DNA of 64,000 bases from Klebsiella pneumoniae (GTDB taxonomy: Bacteria; Pseudomonadota; Gammaproteobacteria; Pseudomonadales; UBA5518): assembly GCA_945862145.1 (NCBI GenBank), contig CAMAXE010000007.1, forward strand, positions 62,001-126,000, read 5' to 3'. Below the pieces are notes generated by a model. It had not been told where the DNA came from and did not search any database. It was given only the letters and a program-made list of their open reading frames with translations. Shown one piece after another: positions 36,267-46,115 of the stretch. Position numbers and translations under genes: made by a program. How positions within the stretch are numbered: position 1 is the stretch's first letter; each line of letters starts with the position of its first letter.

Positions 36267-36890
36267 TCACTCGGGCGTATTGCGCAAGAGGAAGCGTAGA
36301 TCGTCAATCATAGCTCTGCCGGGATGGCTGGGCAGGTAATACATCATGACGAAGCCGCGCTTGTCGACCAAGTAGATGGTACCTGACGCAAGTGGATCGG
36401 GATCACCCGTTTGTGCGGCGAGGAGCGCTCGCAACGCAGGCTCGGGCGTGTGTATCACCGTGAGACCTTTTTGCTCAGCCGCCAGATAGGCCGCGGTGTC
36501 GGGGGTGAGCGTCGTTGCAGTGTCGAGGTAATAGCGCTTCACACGCTCCTGAGCCCGACCCAGTGCCCGGTGCACCTGGCGCGCAAGGAGGAGCCGCTCG
36601 CGACACAGCTGCACGCAGTTTTCGCCACCGGCCACGAGGATGCCCCAACCCGCGCCTTGGGTTGCATAGCGCCACGTCGCGGTGGTGGTGTCCCGCAATT
36701 CGAGGTCGTCGAGTTGGCGCGGCGGCACCAGCAGCACGCCTTTGTTGACCGTGCTTTTGGGTATTCCGATTCCGGTCACATAGACCAGCGTCGCAAGTCC
36801 CACCGCAATGACCGGCAGGAGGAACATGAAAACGAGCTTCAACCTGGCCCGTGAAACACCGGTAGAGCCCGGATCGGCAGGCGTGTTCAT
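36267..36890 (-). CDS. Membrane-anchored thioredoxin-like protein of the cytochrome oxidase cluster
   Basis: The 207-residue protein has one membrane segment (about 18-40) and a soluble periplasmic domain with GENCVQLCRE, a Cys-x3-Cys spacing reminiscent of SCO proteins. A C-terminal strand GTIYLVDKRGFVMMYY follows. The hypothetical gene located at this position in Pseudomonas-type oxidase clusters (next to SURF1) is probably its counterpart. A role in copper handling or oxidase assembly is inferred from context and the Cys pair. Confidence 0.7.
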   Translation of the reverse strand: MNTPADPGSTGVSRARLKLVFMFLLPVIAVGLATLVYVTGIGIPKSTVNKGVLLVPPRQLDDLELRDTTTATWRYATQGAGWGILVAGGENCVQLCRERLLLARQVHRALGRAQERVKRYYLDTATTLTPDTAAYLAAEQKGLTVIHTPEPALRALLAAQTGDPDPLASGTIYLVDKRGFVMMYYLPSHPGRAMIDDLRFLLRNTPE

Positions 36891-36896
36891 CGGCAG

Positions 36897-37667
36897 TTAC
36901 CTCGAATGTTTGCGCGTGGCCAACCATGGCCGGAGATTGGTGCCACCGACCGCGAACACCACCAGCAGCCCGGCAGCCAGAAGAAACCACTGTACCGCGT
37001 AGGCGCGATGGCGGGCCGGACTCATATTCACATGCGGCCAGTCCGCCTCGGTGACGCCCGGTTGACCGGGCGCGAGCTGCACGAGATAGGGGAAGGCCTG
37101 CACACCTGCCTGTGCGGCGAGCGCCTCGACGTCGATGGCCTGCACGACGCTCGGCCAACCCGCGGTCGCGTAGAGCGCCGGATGCAGGGCAGTCCCCGAC
37201 AAATAGAGTCTCCCTTGCAGAACGAGCTCCTCGCGAGGTGTATCGATCACGGGCAGCTTGTCACGGGTAGGCGGCGCTTGCAGCCAACCCCGGTTCACCA
37301 GCGCGATACGACCGCTGTCATCGGCAAAAGGCATGAGGAGTTCGTAACCCACGCGGCCGCGAAAGACCCGGTTATCCAACAAAAAGGCTTTGGCGGGAAC
37401 ATAGTGTCCTCGCAACTCGACACGCCGACCCGTCAGGGACGACGTATCAGGCACATTCAGCGCGGACAAGGGCAGCGGTGGGGAGCTGCGCTGAAGGTCA
37501 AAGGCAGCGAGCGCCTGCTCCTTGGCGGTGGCACGCGCGAGTTGCCAGAAACCAAGGGACACGAGCAGGGGAAGCAAGGCAAGCACGAGCACCGCGAACT
37601 TCAGGCTGCACCGGAAACGGGAGTCCCGCAGATCGGGCGAGACGACCTCGGGCGCTGCGGATGGCAT
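36897..37667 (-). CDS. SURF1-family cytochrome c oxidase assembly protein
   Basis: The 256-residue protein shows the SURF1 topology: one membrane helix near the N-terminus (about 24-45), a large periplasmic domain containing LRGHYVPAKAFLLDNR and VLVNRGW-like VNRGWLQAP, and a second helix near the C-terminus (about 228-246). SURF1 helps load heme A into subunit I. It is 6 bp upstream of the CxxxC gene on the minus strand and divergent from the DUF2909 gene. Confidence 0.9.
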   Translation of the reverse strand: MPSAAPEVVSPDLRDSRFRCSLKFAVLVLALLPLLVSLGFWQLARATAKEQALAAFDLQRSSPPLPLSALNVPDTSSLTGRRVELRGHYVPAKAFLLDNRVFRGRVGYELLMPFADDSGRIALVNRGWLQAPPTRDKLPVIDTPREELVLQGRLYLSGTALHPALYATAGWPSVVQAIDVEALAAQAGVQAFPYLVQLAPGQPGVTEADWPHVNMSPARHRAYAVQWFLLAAGLLVVFAVGGTNLRPWLATRKHSR

Positions 37668-37710
37668 CGGCTACACTCCGGGTTGGCGCACTGATATTGG
37701 AACGCAAAAC

Positions 37711-37971
37711 ATGTGGATCAAACCGCTGATCGTAATCCTGCTCGTACTGCTGCTGATCAGCTTGGGGAGTACCTTCGTCTTCTTGATGAAAGACCAAGGG
37801 GCCACGCGCCGGACGCTACGCGGGCTGGGCATTCGGGTCAGCTTGGCCGCGTCGCTGGTCGCAGTAATTGGCTACGGCATGTATACGGGTCAGCTGCGCT
37901 CAAAGGCACCGTGGAGTGCCGCGATGGCCGGGAAAGAATCCGTGCAGCCCCCCGTCGAAACCACGCCCTGA
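37711..37971 (+). CDS. DUF2909-type twin transmembrane protein
   Basis: The 86-residue protein (MWIKPLIVILLVLLLISLGS) has two hydrophobic segments with a short basic loop (KDQGATRRTLRGLGIRVS). This matches the DUF2909/twin-TM family found in cytochrome oxidase clusters. The ATG 37711 was preferred over an upstream frame antisense to SURF1. It is convergent with ctaE and divergent from SURF1. The function is unknown, possibly oxidase assembly. Confidence 0.75.
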   Translation: MWIKPLIVILLVLLLISLGSTFVFLMKDQGATRRTLRGLGIRVSLAASLVAVIGYGMYTGQLRSKAPWSAAMAGKESVQPPVETTP

Positions 37972-37982
37972 GAAGAAATACA

Positions 37983-38002
37983 GGCGCGCTTCACGGCGCG
38001 CC
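37983..38002. terminator. Possible bidirectional stem-loop between convergent genes
   Basis: GGCGCGC (37983-37989) and GCGCGCC (37996-38002) can form a 7-bp GC stem with a 6-nt loop between the stops of the DUF2909 gene and ctaE. A T-rich stretch follows only in the minus direction (CTGTATTTCTTC). It may end either transcript. Confidence 0.35.
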
Positions 38003-38010
38003 CCTGCGTC

Positions 38011-38952
38011 TCAGAGGATGTAGACGAACAAGAACAGGCAGATCCAGACCACATCCACGAAGTGCCAGTACCACGAGGCCGCCTCGAATCCGAAGTGGTC
38101 TTCGGGCGTGAAGTGCCCCTGGGTGGTGGCCCGCAGGAACATCACCGTCAGCATCACGGCGCCAAGACAGACGTGAAAACCGTGGAAACCCGTGAGTAGG
38201 AAAAAGGTCGAGCCATAGATGCCGGAGGCGAGCGTGAGCCCGAGCTCGGTGTAAGCATGGTGATACTCCACCGCCTGGAAGCCCACGAAAACGAAGCCCA
38301 AGGCGAGCGTTAGCAGCAGCCACAGCGTCAGTGCCTGGCGCTTGCCGGCCTTGAGCGCGGTGTGTGCGAAGTGCACGGTGACACTGGAGGCAACCAGCAA
38401 GGCCGTGTTCAGCAGCGGAATCGTTTTCCAGTCGACGACTTCCTTGGCCGAAGTATAGGTGGCGTTCCTGGCCATCAACTGCGCGCCGCCCGAGGCCTCG
38501 ACTGCCTCTTGAGGGGTCTGCATCATCGGCCAGTTGGCCACAAAGCCCGTCCACAGCTGGTTCGAGGTTCCCCGCTCACCCACGCCGCCCAACCAGGGCA
38601 CGGCGAGCATGCGAACGTAGGCAAGTGCAAAGAAGAACGCGAAGAAGAACATCACCTCCGAGAAGATGAACCACTGCATTCCCATGACGTAGGAGCGCTT
38701 GAGCTGTGCGTTGTTAAGTCCCGCCATGTTTTCGCGAATGGTGGTCGCGAACCACTGCCACAAGACGAATATGAAGAAGGCGAAGCCTACCGGCAGCAGC
38801 CAGGACATGCCGCCGGTTCCAGCCTTGATGTAATTCAGGGTGTTGGCAGCGCCCAGAATGGTGCAGCCCAGACCCGCCGTCGCGAAAATCGGCAACTTGC
38901 TGCTCTCGGGTACATAGTAGGTCTGGTGACCGCCCGAGGGTCCGTGTGCCAT
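38011..38952 (-). CDS. ctaE: Cytochrome c oxidase subunit III
   Basis: The 313-residue protein has about seven membrane helices, the family's WLLPVGFAFFIFV segment, GITFFLLT-like GSTFFLLTGFHGFHVCLG, and the C-terminal EAASWYWHFVDVVWI helix. It is longer than the usual 260-290 by an internal insert of about 30 residues (around QLWTGFVANWPMM and AQLMARNATY). It stabilises the haem-copper core. It follows the Cox11 gene by 48 bp, a gap too short for the DUF2970 gene often present there. Confidence 0.93.
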   Translation of the reverse strand: MAHGPSGGHQTYYVPESSKLPIFATAGLGCTILGAANTLNYIKAGTGGMSWLLPVGFAFFIFVLWQWFATTIRENMAGLNNAQLKRSYVMGMQWFIFSEVMFFFAFFFALAYVRMLAVPWLGGVGERGTSNQLWTGFVANWPMMQTPQEAVEASGGAQLMARNATYTSAKEVVDWKTIPLLNTALLVASSVTVHFAHTALKAGKRQALTLWLLLTLALGFVFVGFQAVEYHHAYTELGLTLASGIYGSTFFLLTGFHGFHVCLGAVMLTVMFLRATTQGHFTPEDHFGFEAASWYWHFVDVVWICLFLFVYIL

Positions 38953-39000
38953 GTCATCTCTCCCTTGCTCTGGCGGCCACTTGGCCGCCCGTGTGGTTGC

Positions 39001-39567
39001 TTAGTTGCGCAAACCCACGCGCTGATCCGGCGCCGCGGCCATGGTGGTCACGTCGAACAGCGTGTAAGACAGCGTGATCGTACGAATCTTTTTCGGCAAC
39101 GCCTGATCGATGACGAACTGCAGGGGCATGTCCAGCGCCTCGCCCGCCGCGAGCGTTTGCTGCCGGAAACAGAAACACTCGGTCTTGTGCAAGTAAGGTG
39201 CGGCCTCGGGAGGCGACACGCTGGGCACCGCCTGGGCAATCATCGCGCGGTGCGCCGGATTGCGGACGTAAAAGGTGGTGTTGTTCATTGCGCCGGGGTT
39301 GACGCTCATCTCGAACTGGCTGGGTCGGAACTCCCAGGACATTCCGTCATTTTTATTCGCGAGAAACTGTATGGTCACGGTGCGGGACACATCCGCCTGC
39401 GCGGCGCTGGGATCCAACGTTGCCTGCGTAACGATAGTCTCACGACTGATACCAAGCACCTTGCACATCACGTCGTAGATGGGCACCAGCGCAAAGCCAA
39501 AACCGAACATGCCCACGGCCACTGCGCCAAGGCGCAGTGCGATGTTCCGCGTGGATTCCGTGGGCAT
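39001..39567 (-). CDS. ctaG: Cytochrome c oxidase assembly protein CtaG/Cox11
   Basis: The 188-residue protein has one N-terminal membrane helix (about 8-30) and a periplasmic Cox11 domain with the copper-binding motif ECFCFRQQ. It delivers copper to the CuB site of subunit I. It lies 15 bp after ctaD on the minus strand, the normal location. Start ATG at 39567. Confidence 0.93.
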   Translation of the reverse strand: MPTESTRNIALRLGAVAVGMFGFGFALVPIYDVMCKVLGISRETIVTQATLDPSAAQADVSRTVTIQFLANKNDGMSWEFRPSQFEMSVNPGAMNNTTFYVRNPAHRAMIAQAVPSVSPPEAAPYLHKTECFCFRQQTLAAGEALDMPLQFVIDQALPKKIRTITLSYTLFDVTTMAAAPDQRVGLRN

Positions 39568-39582
39568 GGCCGGCTCCGAATC

Positions 39583-41142
39583 TCAACGAACCTGCGGCGG
39601 TATCGTGAATGTGTGATAGGGCGCAGGCGAGGGAACCGTCCACTCGAGGCCTTGCGCGCCCTCCCACACCTGGTCAGACGCCGCCTTGCCGCCCTTGATG
39701 CACTTCCAGACGATCACCACGAAGATCAGCTGCGAGAAGCCCGTAATGAAGGCGCCGATGCTGGAGAGCATGTTGAAGTCGGCAAACTGCAGTGAGTAGT
39801 CCGGGATCCGGCGCGGCATGCCGGCCAGGCCGACGAAGTGCATCGGGAAGAATGCCGTGTTGACGCCTACGAAGGTCGCCCAGAAGTGCGTTTTCGCCAG
39901 CGTCTCATCGTACATGTACCCGGTCCACTTCGGCAGCCAGTAATAGACGCCGCAGTAGATCGAGAACAAAGCTCCCTGCACCAGCACGTAGTGGAAGTGA
40001 GCCACCACGAAGTAGGTGTCCTGGTACTGGAAGTCGAGCGGTGCCAGCGAGAGCATGACGCCCGACAAACCACCGATCGTGAACAAGATGATGAACGCAA
40101 TCGCGAAGAGCATCGGTGTCTCGAAGGTCATCGAGCCACGGAACATGGTCGAGATCCAGTTGAACACCTTCACGCCCGTGGGTACGGCGATCAGCATGGT
40201 GGCGTACATGAAGAAGAGCTCGCCCGCGATGGGCATGCCCACCGTGTACATGTGGTGTGCCCACACCACGAAGCTCAGGAAGGCGATCGACGCAGTGGCG
40301 TAGACCATCGAGCTGTAGCCGAACAGCGGCTTGCGGGAGAAGGTGGGTAGCACCTCGCTCACAACGCCGAAGGCCGGCAGGATCATGATGTACACCTCGG
40401 GGTGACCGAAGAACCAGAACACATGCTGGAACAGCACGGGGTCGCCGCCACCGGCAGCGCTAAAGAAGCTGGTGCCGAAGTGGATATCGAACAGCATCAT
40501 CGTGACCGCGCCCGCAAGCACCGGCATGACGGCAATCAGCAGGAAGGCCGTGATGAACCAAGTCCAGACGAACATCGGCATCTTCATGTAGGTCATGCCG
40601 GGAGCGCGCATGTTCATGATCGTGGCGATGATGTTGATGGAACCCATGATGGAGGACATCCCCATCAGGTGGACCGCGAAAATGAAGTAGGTCACTGAAG
40701 GCGGCGCGTAGGTGGTGGAGAGGGGCGCGTAGAAGGTCCAGCCGAAATTCGGGGCGCCGCCGTCCATGAAGAAAGTGGACGACAGCATCGTGAAGGCGAA
40801 CGGCAGGATCCAGAAGCTCCAATTGTTCATGCGTGGCAGCGCCATATCAGGCGCCCCGATCATGAGTGGGACCATCCAGTTTGCGAGCCCGACCCAGGCG
40901 GGCATGATGGCGCCGAACACCATCACGAGCCCGTGCATGGTGGTCATCTGGGTGAAGAACTCCGGCTTCACAATCTGCAGCCCGGGCTGGAACAGCTCGG
41001 AGCGGATCACGAGGGCAAAGGTTCCGCCGAGCAAGAACATCGCAAAGCTGAACCATAGGTACATCGTGCCGATGTCCTTGTGATTCGTCGTGAATAGCCA
41101 GCGTGTCAGGCCCTTCGCGGGTCCGTGATGATCTGCGCCCAT
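39583..41142 (-). CDS. ctaD: Cytochrome c oxidase subunit I (aa3-type)
   Basis: The 519-residue protein has twelve predicted membrane helices and all metal ligands: low-spin haem His70 (TTMHGLV), CuB His247 and cross-linked Tyr251 (GHPEVY), CuB pair His296-His297 (AHHMY), and the haem a3/haem a pair in AHFHYVL (382 and 384). It reduces oxygen to water and pumps protons. It is located between ctaC and ctaG in one operon, 15 bp after ctaC. The GHPEVY tyrosine and D-pathway-type NWMVPLMIGAPDM segment suggest the A-type family. Confidence 0.96.
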   Translation of the reverse strand: MGADHHGPAKGLTRWLFTTNHKDIGTMYLWFSFAMFLLGGTFALVIRSELFQPGLQIVKPEFFTQMTTMHGLVMVFGAIMPAWVGLANWMVPLMIGAPDMALPRMNNWSFWILPFAFTMLSSTFFMDGGAPNFGWTFYAPLSTTYAPPSVTYFIFAVHLMGMSSIMGSINIIATIMNMRAPGMTYMKMPMFVWTWFITAFLLIAVMPVLAGAVTMMLFDIHFGTSFFSAAGGGDPVLFQHVFWFFGHPEVYIMILPAFGVVSEVLPTFSRKPLFGYSSMVYATASIAFLSFVVWAHHMYTVGMPIAGELFFMYATMLIAVPTGVKVFNWISTMFRGSMTFETPMLFAIAFIILFTIGGLSGVMLSLAPLDFQYQDTYFVVAHFHYVLVQGALFSIYCGVYYWLPKWTGYMYDETLAKTHFWATFVGVNTAFFPMHFVGLAGMPRRIPDYSLQFADFNMLSSIGAFITGFSQLIFVVIVWKCIKGGKAASDQVWEGAQGLEWTVPSPAPYHTFTIPPQVR

Positions 41143-41157
41143 GGTGTTACTACTCGC

Positions 41158-42312
41158 TCACTTGCCTTTCTTGAAATTCGCGACGTCGATGGGCTGCAGC
41201 ATGTCGCCCACGTTGTTGCCCCATGCGTTGCGCTCGTAAACGATGACGGCGGCCAAATCGACCTCGCTCAGCTGTGCGCCGAAAGCCGCCATCGCCGTTC
41301 CCGCCTTGCCATTTACGATGATATCGATGTGACCTTCGATCGGCCCCATCGCAATCGCGCTGCCTTTGAGTGCAGGGAATGCACCCGGGATGCCTTCGCC
41401 GTTTGGCTGGTGGCAGGCAGCACAAACCTTCTCATAAACCCCTTTACCGCGCTCCATGGATTGATCCATGGTGAAGGATTGGGACATCAGTTCGCGCTCC
41501 TTGACAGCCTCTTGCTTGCGGCCGGCCAGCCAAGTGTTGAACTCCGCCTCGGGGAGTACACGAACCACGATCGGCATGAAGCCGTGTTCCTTACCGCACA
41601 ACTCGGTGCATTGGCCGCGGTAGATGCCGGGCTCGGGTACCGTCGCCCAAGATTCGTTGATGAAACCGGGAATTCCGTCCTTCTTGACCGCGAAATCAGG
41701 CACCCACCACGAATGGATAACGTCAGAGGCCGTCACGAGGAAACGGACTTTCTTGCCGGCAGGGATAACCAGTGGCTCGTCGACGTCGAGGAGGTAGTTC
41801 TCACCCTTGGGCGCGAGGTTGTCTATCTCGTCGCGCGGTGTGCGCAGGGACGAGAAAAACTCTACCCCTTCTTTGGGGTAAGAATATTTCCACTTCCACT
41901 GGTAGCCGGTGATTTGCACATCGAGCGCGGCATCCGTGGTGTCGTACATGTCGGTGAGGGTGCGCGTAGCGGGCACCGCCAAAACCATGAGGATCAGGAA
42001 GGGCACGAATGTCCAGGCAATTTCGAGTGTGGTGCTCTCGTGAAATTTCGCGGCAACGGCGCCGCGGGACTTCCGGTGCGCGAAGATCGAATAAAACATG
42101 ACGCCGAAGACGACGACGGCGATGGCGACGCACACCCACAGCGAGAACATGTGGAGGTCATAGACCCGGTGGCTCACGTCGGTGGCACCAACGCGCATGT
42201 TCAAGTCTGAGCGCTCGACCTGCTCGGCTAGGGCGAGGGCTGGCTGCAATACAAGGGCAGCCGTGGAGAAGACACCTGCCATAAGGAGGCGCCGATGTTG
42301 AGCTAGCAGCAT
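41158..42312 (-). CDS. ctaC: Cytochrome c oxidase subunit II with C-terminal cytochrome c domain
   Basis: The 384-residue protein has a signal-like N-terminus, two membrane helices (about 55-80 and 98-115), and a cupredoxin domain with CuA ligands His200, Cys235, Glu237, Cys239, His243 and Met246 (CTELCGKEHGFM). A fused class I haem c domain with CAACH (297-301) follows. It accepts electrons from a c-type carrier. The start ATG 42312 is preceded by GGAG; an in-frame Met ten residues later is an alternative. It is first gene of the oxidase operon. Confidence 0.95.
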   Translation of the reverse strand: MLLAQHRRLLMAGVFSTAALVLQPALALAEQVERSDLNMRVGATDVSHRVYDLHMFSLWVCVAIAVVVFGVMFYSIFAHRKSRGAVAAKFHESTTLEIAWTFVPFLILMVLAVPATRTLTDMYDTTDAALDVQITGYQWKWKYSYPKEGVEFFSSLRTPRDEIDNLAPKGENYLLDVDEPLVIPAGKKVRFLVTASDVIHSWWVPDFAVKKDGIPGFINESWATVPEPGIYRGQCTELCGKEHGFMPIVVRVLPEAEFNTWLAGRKQEAVKERELMSQSFTMDQSMERGKGVYEKVCAACHQPNGEGIPGAFPALKGSAIAMGPIEGHIDIIVNGKAGTAMAAFGAQLSEVDLAAVIVYERNAWGNNVGDMLQPIDVANFKKGK

Positions 42313-42479
42313 GACTCCAAAACTCCGGTCTGGTTGACACCGCTTCACGCGGCGGGGTGCACAACACTTGCTGCTGGCGCAACGAGGCGCGCGAAGTATA
42401 GCAACCCTTTCCACAGTGCGCGACCTCATCAACTGCGCTATTCCATACGCGACGTTTACTCGCGCTGCGAGGCTCCGGA

Positions 42480-42713
42480 TCAGTCGCTGCGCGGGTCGAT
42501 GATACGGATGATCCCGGTGGTGGTGGCGGGCTCGCCAAGCCCGCGGTTGCTCGGATCGTTGGCATCGCCCGCGGCACGGTCCTGTGCGTCCGTAAAACCG
42601 CAGTCAACGCATTCGCAGATCCGCTGACCGTCGCGCTCGGCGAGCGCAAGCGTGTCGAGGGCCTCGCAGCGCGGGCACCGTGCGCCGGCGATAAATCTTC
42701 GTAATGTGCTCAT
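42480..42713 (-). CDS. YheV-like zinc-ribbon protein
   Basis: The 77-residue frame (MSTLRRFIAGARCPRCEALD at the start) carries the Cys pairs CPRC (13-16) and CECVDC (33-38), a zinc-ribbon pattern typical of the YheV family. The conserved RRFIAGARCP opening supports the call. The ATG at 42711-42713 overlaps the stop of the upstream aroE-GNAT gene by 4 bp, so they are translationally coupled. The C-terminal part (from about 40) is variable. Function in the family is not established. Confidence 0.8.
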   Translation of the reverse strand: MSTLRRFIAGARCPRCEALDTLALAERDGQRICECVDCGFTDAQDRAAGDANDPSNRGLGEPATTTGIIRIIDPRSD

Positions 42714-44008
42714 GCAGCAGGCTCCGGGGCATGCAGATCCAGCTCCCAATAAACGACGCCCTCGAGCGGGTTGTCGTTGTAGGGCGCGCAGGGTCGGAAT
42801 CCGAGATCGCGGTAGAGGGTGTTCGCCTCGCGAAGCCGGTCCAGGGTGTCGAGGCGCATACGGGCGTAGCCGGCGCTGCGTGCGGCGGCGATGATGGCCC
42901 GCGCAAGCGAACGCCCCAGCCCGGCACCACGCCAGGCAGCCGGCACGTAGAGTCGCTTCATTTCGCAGATACCGGCGGCAAGCGGGCGCAGAGCTACGCA
43001 GCCGGGCGCCTCGCGGCCTGCCTGCGCCAGCAGGAGCTCCCCGGCGGGAGGCCCATAAGCCCCCGGGAGCGCAGCGAGCTCCTGCTCGAAACCCTGAAAA
43101 CAGAGATCGACGCCAAGCCAGGTCTGGTACTCGCGAAAAAGGTGCGCCGCAACCTGCATATCGATCGCCCCGCGCGCGGGGCGGATGCTGTAGCCGTGGC
43201 GGAGCCCAGCGATCACCGCCGCGGTCTCTGGCCGTATGCCGCGCCACAGGTAAAAAGATTCCGCGGCCTGCTCGACCAGCATGCCAAGGCCATCGGCCAG
43301 CCTGACCGCACCGCGCGCGGCAGCGGCCCGCAGGAAAGGGGTAGGCTCATTGCCGTAAATCATGTCGTAACAGGCGGTGGCGGCGGTAATCAGGCCATCG
43401 GGCAAGGCAGGGGTCTCACCGGCGAGGCCGGCGCTGCTGGCATTGATAACGAGATCGAAGGATGCACCCTCCAGAACCTCAGGTCCTCCACCCTCAACGC
43501 GACCCGCGCCCCCAAAGAGGCGGGCAAGCTCCGTGGCCCGGGCTGCCGTGCGGTTCATCACGACGAGCTTTGCTGGTCGCGCCGCAAGCAAGGGTCCAAG
43601 CACCCCCCGTGATGCGCCCCCGGCGCCAATCAACAGAACCCGTGCATCCTGCAAGTCCCAGCCGAGGTTGTCGCGCAGGTCGCGCACCAACCCGGCACCG
43701 TCGGTGTTGTCACCCAGCACATCGCCATCCGGCTGCAGTGCCAGCGTATTCACCGCGCCAGCCGCAGCGGCACGCGGGGAGAGACGGCTGGCCAGTGCGT
43801 GCGCCTCGAGCTTGAACGGGACCGTGACGTTCAACCCCTTGCCACCGCTGCTGAAGAAGTCGGCGACCGCAGCATCAAAACCATTAAGGGACACCAGCAT
43901 GCGCCGGTACTCGAGATCCTGAGACGTCTGCCGCGCGAATGCAGCATGGATGAAGGGGGAGCGCGAATGCGCCACCGGGTTGCCGATCACGGCGTAACGG
44001 TCTGTCAT
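42710..44008 (-). CDS. aroE: Shikimate dehydrogenase fused to a GNAT acetyltransferase
   Basis: The 432-residue protein has two complete-looking domains in one uninterrupted frame. Residues 1 to about 270 are AroE: VIGNPVAHSRSP, catalytic Lys66 in NVTVPFK, Asp103 in DNTDG, NADPH-binding GAGGAS (about 125-130) and C-terminal GLGMLVEQAA. Residues about 275-432 are a GNAT domain with EMKRLYVPAAWRGAGLGRSL (acetyl-CoA motif A) and NTLYRDLGFR (motif B). AroE reduces 3-dehydroshikimate in aromatic biosynthesis. Normal AroE is about 270-280 residues. The GNAT substrate is unknown. Downstream is yheV and upstream hemF (7 bp gap). Confidence 0.9.
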   Translation of the reverse strand: MTDRYAVIGNPVAHSRSPFIHAAFARQTSQDLEYRRMLVSLNGFDAAVADFFSSGGKGLNVTVPFKLEAHALASRLSPRAAAAGAVNTLALQPDGDVLGDNTDGAGLVRDLRDNLGWDLQDARVLLIGAGGASRGVLGPLLAARPAKLVVMNRTAARATELARLFGGAGRVEGGGPEVLEGASFDLVINASSAGLAGETPALPDGLITAATACYDMIYGNEPTPFLRAAAARGAVRLADGLGMLVEQAAESFYLWRGIRPETAAVIAGLRHGYSIRPARGAIDMQVAAHLFREYQTWLGVDLCFQGFEQELAALPGAYGPPAGELLLAQAGREAPGCVALRPLAAGICEMKRLYVPAAWRGAGLGRSLARAIIAAARSAGYARMRLDTLDRLREANTLYRDLGFRPCAPYNDNPLEGVVYWELDLHAPEPAA

Positions 44009-44015
44009 GGTCGGC

Positions 44016-45540
<1,525 letters not shown>

Positions 45541-45544
<4 letters not shown>

Positions 45545-46047
45545 GCCCGGGCCAGCTTCTCCTGCAGGGCGGCGTCTTTGGCCGCAACCGCAGCGGCGGA
45601 GGCGGCGCGGTCATCGACCAGGCGTCTGGCCAGTTCGGGGTCCGAGAGCGCGAGCATCTGGGCGGCGAGGTAGGCGGCGTTCTTGGCGCCGGCTTTGCCG
45701 ATGGCAACGGTGGCAACCGGAATGCCGCCGGGCATCTGGACGGTGGAAAGCAACGCGTCCAACCCCTCCAGGGAATTGGCGATGGGCACACCGATCACCG
45801 GTCGAAGGGTGTTGGCCGCCACCGCTCCCGCCAGATGAGCCGCCATCCCCGCAGCCGCAATGAACACGGCGCAGCCACGGCTCTCGGCATCCTTGACATA
45901 GTCATGGGTCGCGACCGGGGTGCGGTGCGCCGAGGTGACTTTGGCCTCCACCCGGATGCCCAGCTCACGCAGCGTGCTGATAGTCGTCTCCATGACGGGC
46001 AGGTCGGAATCGGAACCCATCAATACGGCAACAAAGACTTGCGGCAT
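45541..46047 (-). CDS. purE: N5-carboxyaminoimidazole ribonucleotide mutase
   Basis: The 168-residue class I PurE has [18 protein letters not shown] with the catalytic His, [13 protein letters not shown] and [14 protein letters not shown]. It converts N5-CAIR to CAIR in purine biosynthesis. The ATP-dependent N5-CAIR synthetase purK normally follows purE; here the next gene (4-bp overlap) is tsaC and purK is not in the window. Upstream is dprA with a 68-bp gap. Confidence 0.95.
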
Positions 46048-46115
46048 CGCACGTACTCACGCTGGAAAGGGGCAGGAAATTAGCGGAAGCCTTTAACGAG
46101 CGCAAGCGTGCCGGA

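Noticed and set aside
38362-39795. 477-codon open frame antisense to ctaE, ctaG and ctaD
   Set aside because: Crosses three conserved oxidase genes; no recognisable domain.
42313-42479. Possible small gene between yheV and ctaC
   Set aside because: Frames there are short and antisense to the upstream extension of ctaC; no motif seen.
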